Below, one piece after another: positions 50,092 through 58,020 of a stretch of DNA of 64,000 nt (positions are counted from its first letter, which is position 1; every line of letters starts with the position of its first letter). Below the pieces are notes generated by a model, which was not told the origin of the DNA, searched no databases, and saw only the letters and a program-made list of their open reading frames with translations. Origin of the DNA: Streptomyces sp. SID12488. Lineage in GTDB: Bacteria > Actinomycetota > Actinomycetes > Streptomycetales > Streptomycetaceae. Made by a program: the position numbers and the translations under genes. The stretch covers positions 62,001 through 126,000 of the forward strand of contig NZ_JAAGLT010000020.1 in assembly GCF_010548275.1 (NCBI RefSeq), given 5' to 3'.

Positions 50092-51093
50092 TCACAGATC
50101 GAGGACCAGGCGCCCCCCGCATGAGCGGGACACACAGATGAGCATGGTGTCGCCGGCGGCACGCTCGTCCTCGGTGAGCAGCGAGTCACGGTGGTCGGGC
50201 TTGCCGTCGAGTACGTCGGTCTCGCAGGTGCCGCAGGTACCTTCCCGGCAGGAGAAGTCGACCGCGATTCCCGCCGCCTCGACGGTCTCGAGCACCGAAC
50301 GGTCCGCCGGCACGGTGAGGGTGAGCCCGGAACGGGCGAGCTCCACCTCGAACGCCTCGGCCGGGGCGCCGTCCCCGTCCCCGGCCTCGGCCGTCCGGGC
50401 CGGAGCGAACCGCTCGACGCCCAGCGTGCCGGGCGGCCAGCCCGCACACTGCTCCTGAACCGCTTGCAGCAAGGGTTCGGGACCGCAGGCGTGCACCAGG
50501 GTGTCCGCCTCGGGCACGCCGAGGTGGGCGGCGAGGTCCAGCAGGCCGAACTCGTCCTGCGGACGGACGAGCACCCGGTCCCCGTACGGGGCGAGGCGGT
50601 CCAGGAACGCCATGGAGGTCCGGGTACGGCCCCCGTACAGCAGACGCCAGTCGGCACCCGCGGCCTCGGCGGCCTCGACCATGGGCAGGATGGGCGTGAT
50701 ACCGACGCCTCCGGCGATGAACAACTGGCGGGCGGCGGGCCGCAGCGGGAAGTTGTTCCGCGGCCCGCGGACCCGCACGGTGGCGCCTTTGCGGAGATGG
50801 TCGTGGACGTACGCCGAGCCGCCCCGGCCCTGCGGCTCGCGCAGCACGGCGATCTGCCAGGCGTCGCGGTCGGCCGGGTCTCCGCACAGCGAGTACTGAC
50901 GGATCAGTTCGCCCTCGTCGCCGTTCCCGCTGGTCCCGCCGTTCAGCAGTACGTCGATGTGGGCGCCCGGTGTCCAGGCGGGCAGTGTTCCGCCGTCGGG
51001 GCGGCGCAGGGTGAGGGAGACGACGTCGTCCGCTGCGAGGGTGCGGGCGGCCACCGTGAGGGTCGTCGGGGCCGGGGGCAACTGGTCGTTCAT
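50092..51093 (-). CDS. PDR/VanB-family oxygenase reductase (FMN, NADH, [2Fe-2S])
   Basis: A 333-residue reductase of the phthalate-dioxygenase-reductase type. The flavin domain (about 10-108) has RQYSLCGDP, the nucleotide domain has FIAGGVGITPILPM and HACGPEPLLQ, and the C-terminal plant-type ferredoxin has the cluster cysteines C282, C287, C290 (CREGTCGTC) and C320. It passes electrons from NADH to a Rieske oxygenase. The oxygenase 12 kb away (62218) in the same island is the obvious partner, though that one also has its own ferredoxin. It is followed on the same strand, 20 bases upstream in transcription order, by the thiolase gene. Confidence 0.9.
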   Translation of the reverse strand: MNDQLPPAPTTLTVAARTLAADDVVSLTLRRPDGGTLPAWTPGAHIDVLLNGGTSGNGDEGELIRQYSLCGDPADRDAWQIAVLREPQGRGGSAYVHDHLRKGATVRVRGPRNNFPLRPAARQLFIAGGVGITPILPMVEAAEAAGADWRLLYGGRTRTSMAFLDRLAPYGDRVLVRPQDEFGLLDLAAHLGVPEADTLVHACGPEPLLQAVQEQCAGWPPGTLGVERFAPARTAEAGDGDGAPAEAFEVELARSGLTLTVPADRSVLETVEAAGIAVDFSCREGTCGTCETDVLDGKPDHRDSLLTEDERAAGDTMLICVSRSCGGRLVLDL

Positions 51094-51112
51094 GATGGTT
51101 CAGCTCCGGGGT

Positions 51113-52303
51113 TCAGGCCTGTGTCGGCACATGCAGCAACAGCGCGTCGCCCTGGCCGCCGCCCCCGCACAGGGCCGCCGCTCCGCTGCCGCCTCCACGC
51201 CGCCGCAGTTCCGCCACGAGGGTCAGCACCAGCCTGGCCCCGGTCATGCCGACCGGGTGCCCGAGCGCGATCGCGCCGCCGTTGACGTTCACCTTGTCGA
51301 GGGGGACGTCCAGCTCCCGTACAGAGGCCAGGGCCACTCCGGCGAACGCCTCGTTGATCTCGAACAGGTCCAGGTCGGCGGCCTTCAGCCTGCCGTCCCG
51401 GGACAGGGCGTCGCGGACCGCGCCGGCCGGCTGGACGAGCAGCGACGGATCGGGGCCGGCGACCGTGCCGTAGGCGCCGATCTCGGCGAGCGGGGTCAGG
51501 CCCTCCCGCCGGGCGCGTTCCGCGCTCATCACGACGACGGCCGCGCCGCCGTCGGAGAGCTGCGACGAGTTGCCGGCGGTGATGGTGCCCGCGCCGGAGA
51601 AGGCCGGCCTCAGGCGCCCGAGACTCTCGGCGGTGCTCGTCGGCCGTACGCCCTCGTCGGTGTCCACCAGCGTCTCGCCCCGGCGTCCGGAGATGGTGAC
51701 GGGGGCGATCTCCTCGGCCAGCGCGCCCGACTCCTGGGCGTGGGCGGCCCGTTGGTGGGACAGCGCGCTGTACTCGTCCTGTTCCCCGCGGGTCAGGGCG
51801 AACGGCTGCTGATAGCGCTCGGTGGCCGCGCCCATGGAGACGCCGTCGAAGGCGCAGACCAGGGCGTCGCGGTCGAGGGCGTCCTCCACCGCGGCCGAGC
51901 CGTACTTCCAGCCGGTGCGGGATCCGCGGAGCAGGTGCGGGGCGCCCGACATGGACTCCATGCCGCCCGCGACGACCACCTCGTGGCGGCCCGAGGCGAT
52001 CATGAGGTCGGCCAGGGCGATGGCGTGCAGCCCGGACAGGCAGAGCTTGTTGACGGTGCTCGCGGGGACGGAGAACGGAATACCGGCCTGGATCGCGGCC
52101 TGCCGTGCCGAGTTGGGACCGGCCCCGGCCTGCACGACATGGCCCATGACGACGGCTTCCACGGCCGCCGGGTCCAGGTGGACTGCGGCCAGGGCCGCGC
52201 CGATGGCATGGGCGCCGAGGTCGACCGCGGACAGGGTGCTCAGGGCGCCCATCAGCTTGCCGACGGGCGTCCTGGCTCCGGCGACGATGACGGATCCGGG
52301 CAT
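51113..52303 (-). CDS. thiolase (acetyl-CoA C-acyltransferase)
   Basis: A 396-residue thiolase. The nucleophile Cys is C88 in VNKLCLSGLHAI; NEAFAGVALAS, GGAIALGHPVGMTGARLVL and the late LCGGGGQGDAL complete the active site. ATG 52303 has a perfect AGGAGG upstream. In this island it would perform the thiolytic step after CoA ligation, dehydrogenation, hydration and oxidation. It belongs to a four-gene minus-strand unit: CoA ligase, phosphatase-like protein, thiolase, reductase. Confidence 0.92.
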   Translation of the reverse strand: MPGSVIVAGARTPVGKLMGALSTLSAVDLGAHAIGAALAAVHLDPAAVEAVVMGHVVQAGAGPNSARQAAIQAGIPFSVPASTVNKLCLSGLHAIALADLMIASGRHEVVVAGGMESMSGAPHLLRGSRTGWKYGSAAVEDALDRDALVCAFDGVSMGAATERYQQPFALTRGEQDEYSALSHQRAAHAQESGALAEEIAPVTISGRRGETLVDTDEGVRPTSTAESLGRLRPAFSGAGTITAGNSSQLSDGGAAVVVMSAERARREGLTPLAEIGAYGTVAGPDPSLLVQPAGAVRDALSRDGRLKAADLDLFEINEAFAGVALASVRELDVPLDKVNVNGGAIALGHPVGMTGARLVLTLVAELRRRGGGSGAAALCGGGGQGDALLLHVPTQA

Positions 52304-52350
52304 GGCCGGGACCTCCTGGAGTGTGGGACGACTGGAATGTGGCGGGACGG

Positions 52351-52956
52351 TCAGGCGACCGCGTCGACGGCACGTTCGGCGACCATGTGGGCCGTCTCGT
52401 TGACCGAGTGCAGAACGATCCGGCCGCCGGGCATGCGCCGCACGCGGCTGACGGACGTGTAGCCGGGGTGGAACCAGAACATCGTGGGCAGGCCGAGCAC
52501 CGTCGCCAGATAGGTGTTGGTGATGCCGCCGTGGCACACGACCGCCACCCGGCCGCCGGGTCGGGCGTCGAAGATCGTGTCCATGGCCCGCACGGCACGA
52601 GCCCGGAAGGCGTCCCAGTCGAGGTCGGGCACGAAGTCCTCGTAGCGTCCCTCGGCCAGCGCCGCCGCCCGGGGATCGTCCGTGCCGATCTGCTCCGGTG
52701 GCGTGTAGGGCTGGGACACGTCCGTGTCCCACTCGCGCAGGTCGTCGAGGACGGTGGCGGTCATGCCGGTGAGGCGTTCCAGGGGCGCCGCCGTCTCGCG
52801 GGCACGTCGGAACGGGCTGGAGTAGAGGGCGTCGATGTCCTCGTGCGCGAGCCAGTCGGCGAGGCGTTCGGCCTGGGCGGCGCCTTCCGGCGACAGCCCC
52901 GGGTCGAACACGCCCGACGTGGGGAGGCCGTGCCGGATGAGGAGGAGTTCGGTCAT
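52351..52956 (-). CDS. histidine phosphatase (phosphoglycerate-mutase-like) family protein
   Basis: A 201-residue protein. The catalytic RHG is in LLLIRHGLPTSG (His 9), the second His in VAVVCHGGITNTYL, and SSPFRRARETAAPL is the phosphate-pocket Arg. These enzymes remove phosphate from small metabolites or CoA-related compounds; substrate unknown. ATG 52956 has GGAT-type spacing after the ligase gene stop 36 bases away. Its presence inside a beta-oxidation-like operon is unusual. Confidence 0.9.
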   Translation of the reverse strand: MTELLLIRHGLPTSGVFDPGLSPEGAAQAERLADWLAHEDIDALYSSPFRRARETAAPLERLTGMTATVLDDLREWDTDVSQPYTPPEQIGTDDPRAAALAEGRYEDFVPDLDWDAFRARAVRAMDTIFDARPGGRVAVVCHGGITNTYLATVLGLPTMFWFHPGYTSVSRVRRMPGGRIVLHSVNETAHMVAERAVDAVA

Positions 52957-52991
52957 GGACGATCCTTCGTACAGGTCGGGGGAGGGGAAGC

Positions 52992-54530
52992 TCAGCCGGC
53001 GATGGTCCGTTCCGAGCTCCAGTAGGGGCGGCGCATCGCGCGTTTGTCGAGCTTGCCCATCGCGTTGCGCAGGAGTTCGGGAACGAACTCGTACGACTTC
53101 GGGCACTTGTAGGCGGCGAGGCGCTCGCGGCAGAACCGGTCCAGCTCGTCGGCCGGCGGTTCGTCTCCCGCCGCCACGACCAGCGCCCGCAGCGCCTCGC
53201 CGAAGTCCGGGTCGGGCACGCCGATCACCGCGAGTTCGACGACCGCCGGATGCTGCCTCAGGACCGCCTCGCTCTCGGCCGGATACAGGTTCACGCCGCC
53301 GGAGACCACGACGTCGGCGGCCCGGTCGGTGATGAAGATGAAGCCGTCCGCGTCGACATAGCCGATGTCGCCGAGCGTGAAGACGCCGGGGGAGAGATAG
53401 GCGGCCTTGGTCTTGGCAGGGTCCGCGTGGTAGCGGACGCCCTGGTCGTCGGGTGCCCGGAAGGCCAGCAACCCGCGTTCCCCGGAGGGCAGTTGCTCGC
53501 CGGCGTCGTCCGTGACCAGCACCTCGAACGGGGGCCGGACCCGCCCGACGGAGCCCGGGTGCGCCAGCCACTCGGTGCTGCTGATGCGGGCCACCGTTCC
53601 CGCCTCGCTGGCGCCGTACGACTCGGTCAGCACCGGCCCGAACCAGTCGATCATGGCTCGCTTCACGTCCGGGGGACACGCGGAGCCGGTGTGGGAGACC
53701 TGCTCCAGGCTGGACACGTCGTACCGGGCGCGGACCTCGTCCGGGAGGGCGAGCAGGCGCTGGAAGTGGGTGGGCACCATCACCGTCGAGGAGACCCGCC
53801 ACTGCTGCACCCGGCTGAGGAACGTCTCCGCGTCGTATCTGCCGAGGACGACCACCGGCTGACCGGCGGCGAGGTGGCGCAGCGAGGTCAGCGGCGCGTT
53901 GTGCTGGAGGGGGCCGCACACCAGGTGGGCTCCCGGCGGGAATCCGGGCCGGGCGGACATCGCGGCGAGGTAGGCGGAGCTGTCGGCGACCGGGCCGCCG
54001 ACCCAGCGCACCTCGGTGCCGCGCGCCCGTCCGGTGGTGCCCGAGGTGTAGACGAGCGGGGGCCGGGCGGGCCTGTCCGTCGGGAGGGAGCGCCCGGCGG
54101 GGGCGGCGGCCAGCCACAGTTCCCAGTCGAAGGCGTGCCCGGTCTCCGGGGTGCCGTGTGTCACGACCGGCAGACCCAGTTCCCGGGCCGCGTCGAGGGC
54201 GGCGCCCGCGCCGACGGGTCCGGCGATGATCCCGGTCACGCCCGCGTCGATGATCTGGTCGACGAGCTCGCCCGACGTGAGGTTCCGGGACGCGGCCACG
54301 GTCCCCACTCCGGCGCGCAGACCCGCCAGATGGGCCACGAGCGTCGGGATGGCGTTGTCACCCAGGACGGCGACCCGGTCGCCCTGGCCCGGCGCGAACT
54401 CCAGCAGCCGGACCGCAGCCCGCGCCACCTGGTCGGCGAGGGCGGACCAGGACAGCACGCCCAGGTCGTCCGCCAGGGCGGGTTCGTCGGGTGTCTCCTG
54501 GGCGCGACGGTCGAGTGGCAGCAGCGACAT
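52992..54530 (-). CDS. AMP-forming acyl/aryl-CoA ligase
   Basis: A 512-residue member of the ANL superfamily. Core motifs are VYTSGTTGRARGTE (P-loop), LTESYGASEAG, LGDIGYVDADGF, ITDRAADVVVSGGVNLYP and the final catalytic Lys in LRNAMGKLDKRAM. It activates a carboxylic acid with ATP and CoA. ATG 54530 has GGAGGAG upstream; 49 further in-frame codons look non-coding. It heads the minus-strand unit and is divergent from the acyl-CoA dehydrogenase; the shared motif copy B lies between them. Substrate size cannot be read. Confidence 0.92.
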   Translation of the reverse strand: MSLLPLDRRAQETPDEPALADDLGVLSWSALADQVARAAVRLLEFAPGQGDRVAVLGDNAIPTLVAHLAGLRAGVGTVAASRNLTSGELVDQIIDAGVTGIIAGPVGAGAALDAARELGLPVVTHGTPETGHAFDWELWLAAAPAGRSLPTDRPARPPLVYTSGTTGRARGTEVRWVGGPVADSSAYLAAMSARPGFPPGAHLVCGPLQHNAPLTSLRHLAAGQPVVVLGRYDAETFLSRVQQWRVSSTVMVPTHFQRLLALPDEVRARYDVSSLEQVSHTGSACPPDVKRAMIDWFGPVLTESYGASEAGTVARISSTEWLAHPGSVGRVRPPFEVLVTDDAGEQLPSGERGLLAFRAPDDQGVRYHADPAKTKAAYLSPGVFTLGDIGYVDADGFIFITDRAADVVVSGGVNLYPAESEAVLRQHPAVVELAVIGVPDPDFGEALRALVVAAGDEPPADELDRFCRERLAAYKCPKSYEFVPELLRNAMGKLDKRAMRRPYWSSERTIAG

Positions 54531-54600
54531 GGCTCCTCCGGCGGCTCCGCGGGCCTCTCCCGATTCGAGGGGAGAGGGGATGCGGAGACTGTAGCGTTTA

Positions 54601-54618
54601 TCAAGAAAGTACGGAACA
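54601..54618 (+). promoter_or_regulatory. shared motif, copy B (CoA ligase/acyl-CoA dehydrogenase intergenic region)
   Basis: TCAAGAAAGTACGGAACA, matching 6568-6585 in 15 of 18 bases with an identical 10-base core. It lies 71 bases upstream of the ligase start and 106 bases upstream of the dehydrogenase start. Candidate operator for a shared, perhaps PaaX-type, regulator. Confidence 0.4.
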
Positions 54619-54723
54619 CTCTGATCCCAGACGGAGGTATTCCCGCATGTTTCAGCGGGATAGGCGCGCACCGCCACTCCCCGTTACTGCATCTGTCGTC
54701 TGGTAAGTGACCGAGGAGGAGTC

Positions 54724-56001
54724 ATGTCCCAGCCCGATCCGGACGCATGGCGAACACAGGTCCGGCAGTGGCTGGCCACCGTGCTGGAACCGGCGCGAGC
54801 ACCGGAGGCCGCTGCGGAAGCCGCCGATCTCGCCGTGTTCCACAACCTCCCCGAGGACGAGGAACGCCTGCTGCTGGAGCGCTGCCGCGCCTACCAGCGG
54901 GCCCGCTTCGACGCGGGCTATCAGGCGCTGACCCTCCCGGTGGACAAGGGCGGCGCGGGCCTGACCGCCGCCCACGTGGCCGTCTTCGCGCAGGAGGAGT
55001 CCGCCTTCGAGGTGCCGCCGTCCACCGAGCTGATCAGCGTCACCGTGCGACTGGTCGCGATGGCCGTCTCCCTGTTCGGGACGGACGAGCAACTCCACGA
55101 GCACGCCCGGGCGTTCCTGCGCACCGACCTGCTGGCCTGCCAGCTCTTCAGCGAGCCCGGTGCCGGATCCGACCTCGCGGGCGTGCGCACCCGCGCTCGC
55201 CAGGAAGGGGGTGGGGGCACCTTCCGGTCGAGCGAAGCCGAGAGTGGGGGAGAGTGGGTGATCGACGGTCAGAAGGTGTGGACCTCGGGCGCCCAGTTCG
55301 CCGACTACGGCCTGCTGCTCGCCCGTACCGACCCGGATGTCGTCAAACAGGCCGGCATCACCGCGTTCCTGGTCCCGATGGACGCCCCCGGGGTGGAGGT
55401 GCACCCCATCCGGCAGATGAGTGGCGGCGCCTCCTTCAACGAGGTGTTCCTCAGCGGTGTTCGCGTCCCGGACCGGCTCCGGATCGGGCGCCCGGGCCAG
55501 GGCTGGGAGGTCGCCACCACCACCCTCGCCTTCGAACGGACCGCCTCCGGAAGCGGCAACCGACGCAAGGGCGGCACCTTCACGGACGTGCTCGCGCTCG
55601 CCCGCTCGCTCGACCGCACCGCAGACCCGCTGGTCCGCCAGCGCCTCGCCGACCTGTACGTACGTGCCGCCCTGCGCGCGGCCACCGTCGACCGGGTCGC
55701 CAGGACGAGCGCCTCCGGCGGCCGGCCGGGGCCCGAAGCGTCGTTGACCAAGCTCATGGCCTCCGACCTGCTCACCCGTACGGGACAGGTCGCCGCCGAG
55801 CTGCTGGGAGCGCGCATCAGCGCCGACACCGGGGAACCCGGCACCTTCGCCTGGACCCAGCATCTGCTCGGTGCCCCCGGCTACCGGCTGGCCGGAGGCA
55901 CCGACCAGATCCAGCGCAACCTGATCGGCGAACGGGTGCTGAAGCTGCCGCCGGAGCCGCGGGTGGACCGGGCGCCGTTCTCGCAGCTTCCCGGCAACTA
56001 G
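54724..56001 (+). CDS. acyl-CoA dehydrogenase
   Basis: A 425-residue FAD enzyme that introduces an alpha-beta double bond into an acyl-CoA. ACQLFSEPGAGSDLAGVRTRA and GEWVIDGQKVWTSGAQFADYGLLLAR are the two family signatures, and GGTDQIQRNLIGERVLKLP is the conserved C-terminus. Between the signatures residues about 160-177 (QEGGGGTFRSSEAESGGE) are foreign: they are encoded by a Streptomyces-type short repeat (55206-55252) inserted in frame. It precedes the SDR gene by 29 bases. Confidence 0.92.
   Translation: MSQPDPDAWRTQVRQWLATVLEPARAPEAAAEAADLAVFHNLPEDEERLLLERCRAYQRARFDAGYQALTLPVDKGGAGLTAAHVAVFAQEESAFEVPPSTELISVTVRLVAMAVSLFGTDEQLHEHARAFLRTDLLACQLFSEPGAGSDLAGVRTRARQEGGGGTFRSSEAESGGEWVIDGQKVWTSGAQFADYGLLLARTDPDVVKQAGITAFLVPMDAPGVEVHPIRQMSGGASFNEVFLSGVRVPDRLRIGRPGQGWEVATTTLAFERTASGSGNRRKGGTFTDVLALARSLDRTADPLVRQRLADLYVRAALRAATVDRVARTSASGGRPGPEASLTKLMASDLLTRTGQVAAELLGARISADTGEPGTFAWTQHLLGAPGYRLAGGTDQIQRNLIGERVLKLPPEPRVDRAPFSQLPGN
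55206..55252 (+). repeat. short dispersed Streptomyces-type repeat inserted in the dehydrogenase gene
   Basis: A G-rich segment beginning GGGGGTGGGGGCACC, with core GGTCGAGCGAAGCCGAGAG and ending TGGGGGAG. It resembles a short palindromic element I know from many Streptomyces intergenic regions. Here it adds about 17 codons without breaking the frame. Confidence 0.6.
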
Positions 56002-56030
56002 AAGACTCATCTCACGAAGGAGTGACATCG

Positions 56031-56795
56031 ATGGATCTGGGACTGACAGGCGCGAAGGCGCTGGTGACCGGCGCGAGCCGGGGCATCGGCCGGGCGATCG
56101 CCGGAACACTGGCGGCCGAGGGCTGCGCGCTGGCCCTGTGCGCCCGGGGTGAGGAAGGTCTGGCCAAGGCAGCCGCCGAACTGCGCGGCGAGGGGGCCGT
56201 CGTCTTCGCGGAGGCGGTCGACGTCACCGACCCGGCCGCGCTCGCGGGCTTCGTGGAGCGGGCGGCCGGTGAACTCGGCGGGCTCGACCTGCTGGTGTCC
56301 AATGTGTCGGCGGGCAACGTGAAGGGCCCCGAGTCCTGGGAAGCCAGCCTGCGCGGCGATCTGATCCCGTTCGCGGGACTCGTCGAGGCGGCCCTGCCGC
56401 ATCTGGAGGCCTCCGACCGGGCCGCCGTCGTGGCCATCGGCACCACCAACGCCTCCGACACCGCGCGCCCGGCCGGCGCGAACTCGTACTCCGCCCTCAA
56501 GGCGGCCGTCGTCCAGCACGCCTCGGCCCTCGCACACTCCCTCGCGCCCAAGGGCATCCGCGTCAACACCGTCTCGCCCGGCCCGATCGACTTCCCCGGC
56601 GGCGCCTGGGAGACCATCCGTACCAGCCGCCCGGAGGTGTACGAGGAGGTGCTCGCCAAGCTGCCGATCGGCCGTTACGGCAGCGCGGAGGACGTCGCCG
56701 CCGCGGTGGCCTTCCTGCTCGGGCGGACCGGCTCCTTCGTTGTCGGAGTCAACCTCGTGGTGGACGGCGGGCTGCTCACCCGCGTCCAGTACTGA
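56031..56795 (+). CDS. short-chain dehydrogenase/reductase
   Basis: A 254-residue classical SDR. TGASRGIGRAIAGTLA is the NAD(P)-binding motif, LLVSNVSAG the NNAG equivalent, YSALKAAVVQHA contains the catalytic Tyr-x-x-x-Lys, and VSPGPIDFPGG follows. ATG 56031 has AAGGAG 6-8 bases upstream. It probably oxidises the hydroxyacyl or alcohol intermediate of the island pathway. Three bases separate its stop from the ThuA-like gene. Confidence 0.9.
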   Translation: MDLGLTGAKALVTGASRGIGRAIAGTLAAEGCALALCARGEEGLAKAAAELRGEGAVVFAEAVDVTDPAALAGFVERAAGELGGLDLLVSNVSAGNVKGPESWEASLRGDLIPFAGLVEAALPHLEASDRAAVVAIGTTNASDTARPAGANSYSALKAAVVQHASALAHSLAPKGIRVNTVSPGPIDFPGGAWETIRTSRPEVYEEVLAKLPIGRYGSAEDVAAAVAFLLGRTGSFVVGVNLVVDGGLLTRVQY

Positions 56796-56798
56796 GCC

Positions 56799-57650
56799 GT
56801 GGCGGGCCCGGCCGGCCGCCTGGACGCCGTGCTCGTCTGCGGCGGCCGGTGGCACGACTTCGACCACGCGCGGCTGCGGCTGCTGGAGCTGCTCGGCGAG
56901 CATCCTCGGGTGCGCACCACGGTGTACCAGGACTACGACTGCGTGCCCGCCCTCGATCGGGCCGACCTGCTGGTCACCTACACCTGCGACGTCCGGCCCC
57001 GCCCGGCGCAACGGGCCGCACTGGCGCGGTTCGTCGAGCGGGGCGGGCGCTGGCTCGCCCTGCACGGCACCAACTCGGTGATCGAGGTGACCGGCTCGTC
57101 GACGAGTGACGGGCCGCGGGTGTTCACGACTCCACGGCTCCTGGGGGAGCTGGCCGAAGTGCTCGGCAGTCAGTTCCTCGCCCACCCGCCGATCGCGCCG
57201 TACGAGGTGCGGGTGACCCGGCCCGACCATCCGCTCGTCGCCGGGATCGGGCCGTTCACGGTCACCGACGAGCTGTACGTGTGTGAGCTGCACGGGGAGC
57301 TGGAGGTGTTGCTGCACGCCGAGTACACGGGCCCGTGCCGCGGCTTCGCCGAGGGCGACACGGCGGCGCTCGACAACGCGCCGCGACCGGTGCTGTATCT
57401 CAGGCGGCACGGTCTCGGCGAGGTCTGCTACTTCACCCTCGGCCACTGCCGGGGGCGCTACGACATGCAGGACCTGGGTGTGGGCGACACCGGGCGGGTG
57501 GATGCGGGGCCGTGGCAGACGCCGGAGTTCCTGACGGTGCTGCGGCGGTGCGTCGAGCGGGGGGTGGCGGCCGGTGGGTTTTCGCCCCCGCCGCCCCTAC
57601 CCGTCCCGTCCCTGGGGGCTGCGCCCCCAGACCCCCGCTTTCGGCCCTGA
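56799..57650 (+). CDS. ThuA-like (trehalose-utilisation-type) protein
   Basis: A 283-residue protein with the ThuA/class-I-amidotransferase-like fold. VLVCGGRWHDF, RADLLVTYTCD, GGRWLALHGTNS, RPDHPLVAGIG and CYFTLGHCRGRYD are the recognisable blocks. ThuA proteins bind or modify keto-sugars; its role beside acyl-CoA genes is unclear. The GTG start follows the SDR stop by 3 bases, so it is translationally coupled. The last 23 residues (FSPPPPLPVPSLG onward) are encoded by the left half of a palindromic repeat element, meaning the native C-terminus was replaced. Confidence 0.8.
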   Translation: MAGPAGRLDAVLVCGGRWHDFDHARLRLLELLGEHPRVRTTVYQDYDCVPALDRADLLVTYTCDVRPRPAQRAALARFVERGGRWLALHGTNSVIEVTGSSTSDGPRVFTTPRLLGELAEVLGSQFLAHPPIAPYEVRVTRPDHPLVAGIGPFTVTDELYVCELHGELEVLLHAEYTGPCRGFAEGDTAALDNAPRPVLYLRRHGLGEVCYFTLGHCRGRYDMQDLGVGDTGRVDAGPWQTPEFLTVLRRCVERGVAAGGFSPPPPLPVPSLGAAPPDPRFRP

Positions 57651-57774
57651 AGGGGCCTCGTCCTCAAACGCCGGACGGGCTGAATATCCAGCCCCTCCGG
57701 CGTTTGAGGAGCGGGGGTTCGGGGGCAGCGCCCCCGAGGACGGGATGGGACGGGTAGGGGCGGCGGGGGCGAAA
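57580..57774. repeat. 195-bp palindromic element
   Basis: Perfect 28-base terminal inverted repeats (57580-57607 and 57747-57774) enclose a second dyad with 14-base arms around CCTCAAACGCCGGA (57662-57675 and 57696-57709). The sequence type is a common Streptomyces intergenic repeat. It provides the stop of the ThuA-like gene at 57650 and probably terminates transcription. It could extrude as a cruciform. Confidence 0.8.
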
Positions 57775-57799
57775 TAGTCGCTGGGCCCCCGAGCCGCGC

Positions 57800-58018
57800 T
57801 CAACCGTGCGGCAGCACCACCGCACGGCCGTTGTGGCCGAGTGCCATCGGTAGCGGGTAGGGGAACTGCTCCTCCGGCCAGCCCATCACCGCCAGGTCGG
57901 AGTGGCAGATCCCCGCCGCCGTCACCTTCAACAGCACCTGGCCCGGGCCGGGTTCGGGCACCGGTACCTCGACGACCTCGGGGGCGTGCCCGATCCGCCG
58001 GTACTGCACAGCCTTCAT
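57800..58018 (-). pseudogene. zinc alcohol dehydrogenase with internal deletion
   Basis: The 72-residue frame starts MKAVQYRRIGHAPEVVEVPV and contains the catalytic-zinc motif GICHSDLAVMGW, then PLPMALGHNGRAVVLPHG and a stop. A normal medium-chain dehydrogenase has about 340 residues. LGH should be followed by EGAG and the cofactor domain; instead the reading frame jumps to what looks like the usual C-terminal end (GRAVVLP). The start keeps a good ribosome-binding site (GGAGAG) just after the permease stop. Non-functional as an enzyme, though the short product may still be made. Confidence 0.75.
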
Positions 58019-58020
58019 CC

